From contig JAEYTW010000270.1 of the NCBI GenBank assembly GCA_023433835.1, positions 1 through 15,105 on the forward strand: a stretch of DNA of 15,105 bases, in the 5' to 3' direction. Source of the DNA: Pseudomonadota bacterium. GTDB lineage: Bacteria; Pseudomonadota; Alphaproteobacteria; Ferrovibrionales; Ferrovibrionaceae. The notes beneath the pieces are model-generated. The model ran no database searches. It saw only the letters and a program-made list of their open reading frames with translations, and had not been told where the DNA came from. This document shows, one piece after another, positions 1 to 6,876 of this stretch; positions within the stretch are counted from its first letter, which is position 1, and each line of letters starts with the position of its first letter. Position numbers and translations under genes: made by a program.

Positions 1-54
1 CCGCCCCCCCCCCCCCCCCCCCCCCGGCCCCCCCCCCCCCCCCCCCCCCCCCCC
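1..54. other. Poly-C (minus-strand poly-G) homopolymer at the window edge, probable sequencing or assembly artefact
   Basis: Bases 1-54 are C apart from a G at 3 and GG at 26-27. Read on the minus strand this is a long poly-G run at the 3' end of the AcnX swivel gene. Two-colour Illumina chemistry calls absent signal as G, so poly-G at read ends and contig tips is a known artefact. The run begins inside a conserved coding sequence and would give an unbroken poly-glycine tail, which the family does not have. A real G-tract is possible but unlikely. Confidence 0.85.
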
Positions 55-401
55 GCCTGCGTTTCGGGGGCCAGTTCCAGCACCGGTGGGGCCGGCCACC
101 CCATCTCGCGGGCGACGACGACGCCCAGGGCGAGGATCGCGTCGACCTGCCCCATGATGATCGCGGCGGGCGCCCGACCCCTGCGCACCAGTTCGAGCAG
201 CACGGCGCTTGACGACGACGACCCCCGGGTGGCCGCCAGCGCCAGCACCGTGCCGGCGACCGACTGGCCGCGGGCCGGGTGGCGGGCATCGGTGATGATG
301 CCGGTGGCCGGATCGACGCCGCCCCAGAACGACAGGGGCTCGGTCAGCCGCAGCAGCGGCCCCTCGCCTGCCCCCGGCAGCAGCACGCGGGCCCGGATCA
401 T
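1..401 (-). CDS. Aconitase X swivel domain protein (AcnX small subunit, DUF126 type), 3' end lost
   Basis: This is the small swivelling subunit that pairs with the AcnX large subunit to form a hydro-lyase. The ATG at 401-399 overlaps the stop of the large subunit (ATGA), which indicates translational coupling. About 115 residues read normally: MIRARVLLPGAGEGP at the N-terminus, WGGVDPATG, then the family hallmark GSSSSS near residues 68-73, followed by PAAIIMGQVD and ending at LELAPET. From base 54 leftward the frame stays open only because the poly-G run encodes glycine. The family is usually about 130-140 residues, so roughly the last 15-25 residues are missing and no true stop is visible. 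Known AcnX enzymes include cis-3-hydroxy-L-proline dehydratase and archaeal phosphomevalonate dehydratase; the substrate here is not determined. Confidence 0.88.
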   Translation of the reverse strand, partial: MIRARVLLPGAGEGPLLRLTEPLSFWGGVDPATGIITDARHPARGQSVAGTVLALAATRGSSSSSAVLLELVRRGRAPAAIIMGQVDAILALGVVVAREMGWPAPPVLELAPETQAGGGGGGGGGRGGGGGGG

Positions 402-1615
402 CGCCACAGCGCCTCGTCGCGGAGAACGCGGCCGGCCACGCCCGAGGCCACGCAATCCTCCAGGCTGCCGAAGACGGTGGGATGGCCGGTGTTGGCCTCG
501 CCGTAGAAGGCGAACTTGCCCGAATTGGTCATCAACACGCCTGCCCCGGCGTCGATGATGGGCGCGACCACGACGCAGGTATCGGCGATCAGGGTGACGC
601 CGCAGTCCTCGAATTCGCGCCGCCAGCCGCGGCCCTCGAGAATCTCGACCACACCGCGGCCGGTGCAGGCATAGAAGGGAACGGCCACCCGCCGGCCTCC
701 CAGCAACTCGCGCAATCGGGCGAACTCCGCCAGCGAGAAATGCGGACTGCCCAGCGCGATGGCTGCGAGCGCATCATTGCCCGCCGCGGTCGACAACCGA
801 TCGCGGGCGGCCTGCAGCATCCCGGGCGTCAGGACGATGGTGGCGTCAGGCCGCTGCCCGCCGGTTGCGGCATCGAGCGTCGGGGCCTCCGGCGTCACCC
901 CGACGATGTGAAACAAGGCGACCGCGCCGGTCGAGGCGGCGGCAGCGCCCAGCGCCTTCAGCGCGTCTTCCGGGATGGCGGCCGGCAGCCCGGTCACCGC
1001 CGCCACCGCCGTGCCAGCATTGGCGCCCAGCCAGGCGCCAAGGACGGGGTAGAAGGTTTCCGAGGCACGCAGCCGCGCCGACAGCCCGGAGGCATCGACC
1101 ACCAGCCTGGCCCGGCGGTTCTCGTCGCGATGCAGGCCGCTGTCTGGTGCCACGCCGGCGATGGCGCAGGCAATGTCGAGAAAATCGCCCAGCCGGTTGG
1201 TCCGGGCGCCCAGCACCGAATTGACGAAGGCCACCGCGTTCGATTCGCCCCAGGCGACATGTTCGCCCACCCGCGGCCGATGGCCGGCCTGATAGGGCGC
1301 GCAGGTCCAGGAGGGGCGGCAGCCCAGCGCCTCGTAGGCCGCCATCAACCGACGGGCCATCGCCGCCTCGTGGGCGGCGAAGCGGACGCGGCCGGGATGG
1401 AGCAGATCGAGGGCGCCGACATTCAGCGTGGTGGGCACCGCCACCCGGCCGCCGCCCTGCACCAGCGCCTCGGCGAACTCGACGCCGGAATCGCCGTGAT
1501 AGAGACAGCCGTCGATATGGGCCGACACGACCGGCACCAGGCCCGGCGCGCCCATCAGCCTTGCGGCATCGGCAACGATGCGGCGGGCCATGTCGCTGGC
1601 GGGGGGCGCGCTCAT
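398..1615 (-). CDS. Aconitase X catalytic (large) subunit
   Basis: A 405-residue protein of the AcnX catalytic family (PF04412 type), an iron-dependent hydro-lyase related to aconitase. Visible family blocks are PVVSAHIDGCLYHGDSG (28-44), VAVPTTLNVGALDLLHP (58-74), a cysteine in WTCAPYQ (C105), the GSPHFSLAEF block (289-298), FYACTGRG (C317), LIADTCVVVAPI (C347), MTNSGKFAFYG (362-372) and EDC (C388). Several of these cysteines are probably metal ligands. In bacteria the best-known reaction is dehydration of cis-3-hydroxy-L-proline, and the archaeal homologue dehydrates phosphomevalonate. The ATG at 1615 lies one base after the stop of the upstream binding-protein gene, and the stop overlaps the swivel gene, so the three genes form one operon. 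The family call is firm; the substrate is not. Confidence 0.92.
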   Translation of the reverse strand: MSAPPASDMARRIVADAARLMGAPGLVPVVSAHIDGCLYHGDSGVEFAEALVQGGGRVAVPTTLNVGALDLLHPGRVRFAAHEAAMARRLMAAYEALGCRPSWTCAPYQAGHRPRVGEHVAWGESNAVAFVNSVLGARTNRLGDFLDIACAIAGVAPDSGLHRDENRRARLVVDASGLSARLRASETFYPVLGAWLGANAGTAVAAVTGLPAAIPEDALKALGAAAASTGAVALFHIVGVTPEAPTLDAATGGQRPDATIVLTPGMLQAARDRLSTAAGNDALAAIALGSPHFSLAEFARLRELLGGRRVAVPFYACTGRGVVEILEGRGWRREFEDCGVTLIADTCVVVAPIIDAGAGVLMTNSGKFAFYGEANTGHPTVFGSLEDCVASGVAGRVLRDEALWR

Positions 1616-1616
1616 G

Positions 1617-2381
1617 TCAGGACGGATACTCGGTCAGGCGCTTGGTGGTGCCGTCGTTCCAGGCGGCGGTGCCGGCATCACCGATCCGGGCGATCAGCGC
1701 CTTGGCATCGGGGAAGCTGCGCCGCAGCCCGAACGACCAGGTCACCATGCTATCGCCGATACGGCGCGCCAGGATGCGGTCGGTCAGACTGTTGCGATCG
1801 ACCAGCCGATGCAGGCGCACCAGTTGGCTGGCGCAGAAATCGCCGCGGCCCACCGCCAGCTTGCGCACGGCCGCCTCCATCGACGGCGAATCCTCGGACC
1901 GGCTGAATTCCTTGGCGCGCTGCTGCTGGTAGGTGTCGGCGTAGTAGTAGTTGTAGGTCAATCCCTGCAACTGGGTGATGGTGGTCGCGGCGTCGAGTCT
2001 GGCGCGGGCCGGATGATCACGGCGATAGGCGATGCCGCCGACGAAGGCGACCAGCGGCTGGTCGGTGAACAGCATGTAGCGCGTGCGGTCGGACGAGGGG
2101 ATGGTGAACAGGGCGTCGGCGGTACCGGCCTCGACTTCGCGCTGGGCACGCAGCCAGGGCAGCGCCTTGTAGCCGACGGCAAGGCCGCAGCGCCGGGCCA
2201 GTACTTCTTCCAGCACGGCCTGGGCGATGCCGCCGTCCGACCACATCACGTCGGTATCGTCGCGATGAGCGACGATGATGCGCGGCGTGGCCCGGAGAAT
2301 CGCCGGCGCCATGATGCCGCCCGCGCCAAGCGCGCCCAGCATCCGCCGGCGGGTGAGGAAAAGCGAATCGTGCCGCGGCAC
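1617..2381 (-). CDS. Periplasmic solute-binding protein, SBP_bac_3-like, Tat-type signal
   Basis: About 254 residues, resembling small polar amino-acid-binding proteins (SBP family 3). The GTG at 2381 is chosen because AGGGA sits about 6 bases upstream and it gives a compact leader with the twin-arginine stretch LTRRRMLGALGAGG ahead of a short hydrophobic segment and a likely cleavage site near ILRA (27-31). An upstream in-frame start at 2441 would add 20 unlikely residues. The mature part has family-like blocks: LPWLRAQREVEAGTADALF (about residues 74-92), then a TRYMLFTDQPLVAF stretch near 100-113. It is followed one base later by the AcnX large subunit, so it is probably translated with it and may bind the substrate of that pathway. 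No permease or ATPase gene is visible here; it could lie beyond the left edge, or this could be a periplasmic sensor. The family call is reasonably sure; ligand unknown. Confidence 0.78.
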   Translation of the reverse strand: MPRHDSLFLTRRRMLGALGAGGIMAPAILRATPRIIVAHRDDTDVMWSDGGIAQAVLEEVLARRCGLAVGYKALPWLRAQREVEAGTADALFTIPSSDRTRYMLFTDQPLVAFVGGIAYRRDHPARARLDAATTITQLQGLTYNYYYADTYQQQRAKEFSRSEDSPSMEAAVRKLAVGRGDFCASQLVRLHRLVDRNSLTDRILARRIGDSMVTWSFGLRRSFPDAKALIARIGDAGTAAWNDGTTKRLTEYPS

Positions 2382-2407
2382 GGGACATCCCTGTATCGAC
2401 AACAGAC

Positions 2408-2437
2408 AGTATCGCGGTATGCGCCGCGACAGCGCAA
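2408..2437 (-). promoter_or_regulatory. Possible sigma-70 promoter for the SBP-AcnX operon
   Basis: Reading leftward, a TTGCGC -35-like hexamer (2437-2432) and a GATACT -10-like hexamer (2413-2408) are separated by 18 bases and lie about 27 bases ahead of the proposed GTG start at 2381. The fit is modest. The operon needs a promoter between the tRNA gene and its first start, or else it is read through from the tRNA. Confidence 0.3.
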
Positions 2438-2518
2438 CCACCTGTATTCAGTTCGCCGTTCTGAAGATGTCTTGGCCGTATCGGCCGTCCACCATATCCC
2501 GACCTCTGAGGGAGGGGA

Positions 2519-2594
<76 letters not shown>

Positions 2595-2929
2595 CCGAAG
2601 CGTTGAGTGCCTCGGACGAGGCGGGACTATACTCAGCTTCCGGGGTATTGCAAGCGCCAAATGACATTTTTTTCCGAATGGCCGATAACCTGGGATTTCT
2701 CTGATTTTTCAGCCCCTTGAGAAAAAATTCTGACACTGCTGGACAGCCGGGGCCCAATTGCGATACCGCCTGCGCCGGCGCGCCCGGCAGGGTAAATCGC
2801 TTGACCCCGGCCGGGAACGCCCGAAGAGTAGAGGGCTGGCTTTTCCAGAGATTTCGGGAGCCTGCGAAGTCTGTTGGCCGAGGGCCGGAGCGCGACCATG
2901 TTCCTGCCGTGACGAGGACTCTTTCAGTC
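2595..2929. other. Gene-free stretch between tRNA-Lys and the GGDEF-EAL gene
   Basis: This 335-base gap holds the tRNA promoter (2626-2653) and presumably the promoter of the GGDEF-EAL gene. A TTGACC hexamer at 2801-2806 could be a -35 element, but no convincing -10 follows at the right distance. Bases 2704-2728 are AT-rich and can pair weakly (ATTTTTC with GAAAAAAT). Just before the coding region there is a four-codon ORF, ATG TTC CTG CCG TGA (2898-2912), with GGAG seven bases ahead of it. Open frames through the gap do not look like protein, and I recognise no riboswitch or small RNA in it. Confidence 0.5.
2626..2653 (-). promoter_or_regulatory. Sigma-70 promoter of the tRNA-Lys gene
   Basis: On the minus strand a -35 element TTGCAA (2653-2648) and a -10 element TATAGT (2631-2626) are spaced by 16 bases. 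Transcription would start near 2619, about 25 bases before the mature 5' end of the tRNA. The surrounding DNA is markedly more AT-rich than the neighbouring genes. Confidence 0.65.
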
Positions 2930-5389
2930 GTGACAGCGCCTGTCGCCAGCACCCCAGCCGAACCGGCGACGACGGGCCCGTCCCGCCAGTCGCGGCTGGA
3001 GGCCGAATTGCTGGCGCTCTACGTCCGCTACGACCGGGCGGCGCCGTGGACGCCGATGGCGATCTTCGCCGTCTTCGCCGCGCTGTTCTACGACGTCGCG
3101 CCGCTGTGGCTGCTGGCCGGCACGGCGGGGGCCTATACCGCCTCCTGCATCTTCACCATGCGCTTCGTCGAGCGCGGCGTGGTCCAGTCGGCCGACCAGC
3201 CGACCCTGCGCCGGCTGTGGCGTGGCCAGGTGATCGCCTCGACCCTGAACGGCCTGCTGCTGGGCTCGTTCTTCGCCTTGGTGTGGCCGGAGGGCGACCG
3301 CTCGGCCCAGGTCATGGCCGGGGCGATGGCGACGATCTTCGCCGTCGGTTCGACCACGTCGAAGGCCGCCAATCCGACCGCCTACAATATCTATGTTTCC
3401 GTCGTCATCCTGCCCTTCGCGCTGCGCAACCTGCTGCTCGGCACCGCGCCGGGCGCAGCGATCACCGCGATTGCCGCGCTGGGCCTCTATCGCCTCTACG
3501 AGACCGGCCGCGAAGCCTATCGCACGCTGTGCGAGGCAATCGAATTGCGCCTGGAGCGCGAGGCGCTGATCGGGGAACTGGAATCGGCCAACCTGACGGC
3601 GCGCCGCCGCGCCCTCGAGCTTGCCGTGCTCAACGCCGAGCTCGACAACCGCGTCGCCCAGCGCACGGCCGAGCTCGGCGAAAGCGAGGAGCGCTATGCG
3701 CTGGCCGCCCGCGGCACCAACGAAGGCCTGTTCGACTGGTCGCGCCGCACCGACCGGATCTATTTCTCGGCGCGTGCCCACGAATTGCTGGGCATTCCCG
3801 ACGGCGGCCTCAACCGCTCGCTGTTCTCCTGGATCGACCATGTGATCGAACAGGATCGGGAACTGGCGCTGCGCGAGCTGAACGAGGCCTTCGCCCGGCG
3901 CACCCCTACCTTCACCGGCGAATACCGCTTCCGCCATGGCGACGGACAGACCCGCTGGATCGCCATTCGCGGCATCGTCACCTTCGGCCTCGACGGCAGC
4001 CCGGAGCGCTTCGTCGGTTCGGTCGGCGACGTCTCCGATCGCAAGCGCTACGAAGACCAGCTGATCCACGACGCGCTGCATGACGGACTGACCGGCCTGC
4101 CCAACCGCGCGCTGCTGCTGGACCGCCTGGGCCAGTGCCAGCGCCGCGCCGAGCAGGATGAGAACGACCGCTTCGCCCTGCTCTGGGTCGATCTCGACCG
4201 CTTCCGCGCGGTCAACGATACGTTGGGCCATGCCGCGGGCGACAGCCTGCTGCGCCTCGCGGCCCTGCGCATCACCAGCCTGCCGCGCGCCCAGGATACC
4301 GTGGCCCGGCTGGGCTCGGACGAGTTCGTCGTGCTGCTCGACGGCCTGTCCGGTCCCAGCCAGGCCGGCGAGCTGGCCGACCGGTTGCGCGCCGCGCTGC
4401 GCCAGCCCTTCGAGATCGGCGGCCGCCCGGTCACCGTTGCCGCCTCGGTCGGCATCGTGCTCTCGGCGCCGGGGCGGGTGCCGGAGGATTACCTGCGCGA
4501 CGGCGAGGTCGCGGTGCACCGGGCCAAGGCGGCGGGCGGCGACGGGATCTCGGTCTTCGCCGCCGAGATGCGCGCCTCGGCCGACCAGCGCTTCGACGTG
4601 GCGCAGGGACTGGCGGGCGCCCTGCAGCGAGACGAATTCCGTCTGGCCTATCAGCCGATCGTCGACCTCGGCACCCGGGCCGTCATCGGCTACGAGGCGC
4701 TGATCCGCTGGGTGCCGGAGCCGGGCCGCGTCATCCCGCCCGGCCAGTTCGTGGACATCGCCGAGGAAACCGGCGAGATCATCGCCATCGGCGCCTGGGC
4801 GCTGCGCGAGGCGACGGCCGAACTGGCCCGCCGCCGCATGCTGCCCGGCAACGAGGGGCTGTTCATCACCGTCAACGTCTCGCCCCGCCAGTTCCGCGCC
4901 GATGCCGAACTGCCGGCGGTGATCGCCGCGGCACTGGCCGAGCACGACCTGCCGTCGGGCCGCCTGCGCATCGAGGTGACGGAAAGCCTGGTGATCGAAA
5001 GCCCCGAAGCCGCGCTGGAAACGCTCAAGCGGCTGCGCAGCCTGGGCGTGCCGATCGTGCTGGACGATTTCGGCACCGGCTATTCCTCGCTCAGCTATCT
5101 GCACCGCCTGCGCTTCGATGCGCTCAAGATCGACAAATCGTTTGTCGCCGGCCTGCCCCATTCGGCCGAATCGCGCTCGATCATCGCGACCATCATCGCG
5201 CTGGCGGAACGGCTCGGCATGGCCGTGGTGGCCGAGGGGGTCGAGACGGAAGCGCAAGCCGAGGCGCTGCGCCAGCTCGGCTGCCCCACGGGCCAGGGTT
5301 TCCTCTACGGCCGGCCGCTGCTGTTTCCAGCCGAACCGCCGGCGGTGGCCCAGCCGCCGTTCCTCGAACGGATCACGGGCGTCGGCTGA
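2930..5389 (+). CDS. Membrane PAS-GGDEF-EAL protein (c-di-GMP turnover, probably a phosphodiesterase)
   Basis: Starting from the GTG at 2930 the protein has 819 residues. The N-terminal third has about five or six hydrophobic segments (roughly 41-77, 100-119, 125-141, 154-187), then a helical, probably coiled-coil linker (about 200-252), a PAS domain (about 253-375), a GGDEF domain (about 380-545) and an EAL domain (about 560-805). In the GGDEF domain the active-site motif reads GSDEF (462-466) rather than GGDEF; an RxxD inhibitory-site motif (RAQD) sits five residues before it, and the usual YxAKxxGRN block is degenerate (VHRAKAAGGDG). The EAL domain looks complete: E589-A-L, VNVSPRQF, EVTES, DDFGTGYSS starting at D712, KIDKSFV, AEGVET and QGFLYGRP. 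It therefore probably hydrolyses c-di-GMP at the membrane, with the GGDEF half regulatory or weakly active. GAGGA lies 11 bases before the GTG; a GTG at 2909 is the alternative start. The AraC-type gene begins two bases after the stop. Confidence 0.9.
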   Translation: MTAPVASTPAEPATTGPSRQSRLEAELLALYVRYDRAAPWTPMAIFAVFAALFYDVAPLWLLAGTAGAYTASCIFTMRFVERGVVQSADQPTLRRLWRGQVIASTLNGLLLGSFFALVWPEGDRSAQVMAGAMATIFAVGSTTSKAANPTAYNIYVSVVILPFALRNLLLGTAPGAAITAIAALGLYRLYETGREAYRTLCEAIELRLEREALIGELESANLTARRRALELAVLNAELDNRVAQRTAELGESEERYALAARGTNEGLFDWSRRTDRIYFSARAHELLGIPDGGLNRSLFSWIDHVIEQDRELALRELNEAFARRTPTFTGEYRFRHGDGQTRWIAIRGIVTFGLDGSPERFVGSVGDVSDRKRYEDQLIHDALHDGLTGLPNRALLLDRLGQCQRRAEQDENDRFALLWVDLDRFRAVNDTLGHAAGDSLLRLAALRITSLPRAQDTVARLGSDEFVVLLDGLSGPSQAGELADRLRAALRQPFEIGGRPVTVAASVGIVLSAPGRVPEDYLRDGEVAVHRAKAAGGDGISVFAAEMRASADQRFDVAQGLAGALQRDEFRLAYQPIVDLGTRAVIGYEALIRWVPEPGRVIPPGQFVDIAEETGEIIAIGAWALREATAELARRRMLPGNEGLFITVNVSPRQFRADAELPAVIAAALAEHDLPSGRLRIEVTESLVIESPEAALETLKRLRSLGVPIVLDDFGTGYSSLSYLHRLRFDALKIDKSFVAGLPHSAESRSIIATIIALAERLGMAVVAEGVETEAQAEALRQLGCPTGQGFLYGRPLLFPAEPPAVAQPPFLERITGVG

Positions 5390-5391
5390 CC

Positions 5392-6423
5392 ATGGCGCCG
5401 CTGGTCGCAGCCGACCTGATGCTGCGCGGCGGGGTCTGCCTTCTTCTGCTGCTGGTCGCCTCCCTCCTGCTGCGCGACTATCGCGACCGGGTGCCGGCCC
5501 GCCTCGGCGCCCTGTTCGCGCTGGGCAGCGCCGCCTTCGCCCTGGTGCCGGCCGGCGGGCTGGTACCGGCCGTTATCGCCGGCGGCAACAATGTGGTCTT
5601 CTGGCTGTTCGCCCGCGCCCTGTTCGATGACGATTTCCGGCTGAAACGTCGCCATGCGCTCCTGTGGCTCGGCATGACCTTGGCAACGCTCGGGCTGGGC
5701 CTCCTGCCGCCAGGCGATCTCTACCGCGCCTTCTGCGTCGTGCTGGCGCTGGTCTCGCTCGGTTTCGCGCTGCTGGCGGTGGCGCAGACCATCGCGTCCT
5801 GGCGCGACGACCTGGTCGAGGGGCGCCGCCGGGTGCGGTCGTTCATCGTCGGCGCCTCGGGCGTCTACATCCTGCTGACGACCACGGCCGCGATCCTCGG
5901 CCTCGATCGTGCCGCGCCGGCCGACCTGATCGGCGCCATCGGGCTCGCCGCGATCGCCGGGACCGTCGCCTGGGCGCTGCTCCGCGTCGACGGCGCGCCG
6001 CTGTTTCCCGCCGCGGCCGCGCGTCCGACGCCGGTCGAGACCTCGCCTGACCAGCGGCTGGTCACCAGGCTGCGCCAGGCGATGGAGGTCGAGCGGCGCT
6101 ATCGCCAGGAGGGCTTGTCGATCGGCGCACTGGCGACCACGCTCGGCCTGCCGGAATACCGGCTGCGGCGGCTGATCAACGGCGAGCTCGGCTATCGCAA
6201 CTTTGCCGCCTTCCTCAACCATTATCGCCTTGCCGATGCCTGCGCCGCCCTGGCCGACCCGACGCAGGCCGAGGTACCGATCCTGACCATCGCGCTCGAT
6301 GCCGGGTTCAACTCGCTTGGCCCCTTCAACCGTGCCTTCAAGGCCGAGACCGGCATGACGCCGAGCGAGTATCGGCGGGCTCGCCAAAAGGCAGCAGCCG
6401 AGGTTCGCAGCAACGCCGCATGA
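5392..6423 (+). CDS. Membrane-embedded AraC-family transcriptional regulator
   Basis: A 343-residue protein with about seven hydrophobic segments in residues 12-198 (for example GVCLLLLLVASLLL, ALFALGSAAFALVPAGG, CVVLALVSLGFALLAV, IGLAAIAGTVAWALL) followed by a cytoplasmic AraC-type double helix-turn-helix (about 222-333). The second HTH reads PILTIALDAGFNSLGPFNRAFKAETGMTPSEYRR, in which the family consensus is plain. Such proteins are thought to sense something in or across the membrane and bind DNA directly from there. Its ATG is two bases after the stop of the GGDEF-EAL gene, and its stop overlaps the next start by 4 bases, so the three are probably one transcript. The target is unknown; autoregulation or control of its DUF3088 partner is a natural guess. 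Confidence 0.9.
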   Translation: MAPLVAADLMLRGGVCLLLLLVASLLLRDYRDRVPARLGALFALGSAAFALVPAGGLVPAVIAGGNNVVFWLFARALFDDDFRLKRRHALLWLGMTLATLGLGLLPPGDLYRAFCVVLALVSLGFALLAVAQTIASWRDDLVEGRRRVRSFIVGASGVYILLTTTAAILGLDRAAPADLIGAIGLAAIAGTVAWALLRVDGAPLFPAAAARPTPVETSPDQRLVTRLRQAMEVERRYRQEGLSIGALATTLGLPEYRLRRLINGELGYRNFAAFLNHYRLADACAALADPTQAEVPILTIALDAGFNSLGPFNRAFKAETGMTPSEYRRARQKAAAEVRSNAA

Positions 6424-6767
6424 CCCGCGACAAGCTGATCATCCTGAAGCCCGACTTCGTCGACCCCGCTTATCCCGGCCAGCGCTTCTATTGCTGGCAC
6501 TGCGCGCTGATGGAAGGGGTGCTGGCGAGTTTTCCCGCGTTGCTCGACCGCATCGATGTCGAACGCATCGCCTGGCCGCGCCCGCGGAGCGAGGTTGTCG
6601 CGCTGATCGGCGAGGCCAACCAGTCGCTCCCGGTACTGGTGCTGGCCGAGGGCGCGCCGGCCGATCTAGCCACCGGGTCGTTCGGCGGCCGCCGGTTCGT
6701 TGCCGGCAAGGATGCGATCCTGGCGACGCTGTCGGCGCGCCACGGCATCCCCCTGCCCCATCCCTAA
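6420..6767 (+). CDS. DUF3088 family protein with a CxxC motif
   Basis: A 115-residue protein matching the DUF3088 family: LIILKPDFVDPAYPGQRFYCWHCALMEGVL near the N-terminus, then VERIAWPRPR and NQSLPVLVLAEG. The CWHC pair (C25, C28) sits where a thioredoxin-like fold carries its redox site, and the overall pattern suits a small thioredoxin-fold protein; the function of the family is not established. The ATG overlaps the stop of the AraC-type gene (ATGA at 6420-6423), indicating translational coupling and a shared job. The protein ends in ordinary intergenic sequence. The family call is firm; the redox role is inference. Confidence 0.88.
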   Translation: MTRDKLIILKPDFVDPAYPGQRFYCWHCALMEGVLASFPALLDRIDVERIAWPRPRSEVVALIGEANQSLPVLVLAEGAPADLATGSFGGRRFVAGKDAILATLSARHGIPLPHP

Positions 6768-6801
6768 CCGGCTGTTCCAATAGCGGATTTCCAGAATCGG
6801 C

Positions 6802-6828
6802 CAGCCCGTTTTCGAACCCGGCGGGCTG
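6802..6828 (+). terminator. Weak hairpin after the DUF3088 gene
   Basis: CAGCCCG (6802-6808) is complementary to CGGGCTG (6822-6828), with a 13-base loop. There is no T-run after it, so intrinsic termination is doubtful, but it is the only clear stem in the 109-base gap between the two plus-strand gene groups. Confidence 0.25.
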
Positions 6829-6876
6829 CATAGGCCGCGATCGGCGATGAAGAGGCTCCCCCACGCGGAGTAGCCA

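Noticed and set aside
482..1906. Plus-strand open frame of 474 codons opposite the AcnX gene, and a similar one at 1578-2546
   Set aside because: Both are shadows of the clearly coding minus strand (AcnX and solute-binding protein) and have no family resemblance.
2382..2518. Hairpin GGCCGATACGGCC (minus strand) as terminator of the tRNA transcript
   Set aside because: The stem has five pairs and no T-run follows; too weak to call.
2717..2929. Upstream TTG start for the GGDEF-EAL protein, adding 71 residues
   Set aside because: The added residues are polar and unlike protein of this family, TTG at 2717 has no Shine-Dalgarno sequence, and the GTG at 2930 has GAGGA ahead of it.
2757..2929. Possible c-di-GMP riboswitch ahead of the GGDEF-EAL gene
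   Set aside because: I could not find the conserved GEMM core or a matching stem arrangement; only short GC-rich pairings are present.
2924..5257. Long minus-strand open frame (777 codons) opposite the GGDEF-EAL gene
   Set aside because: It is the antisense shadow of a GC-rich gene, with glutamine-, glycine- and aspartate-rich sequence and no domain. The plus strand has unmistakable PAS, GGDEF and EAL motifs.
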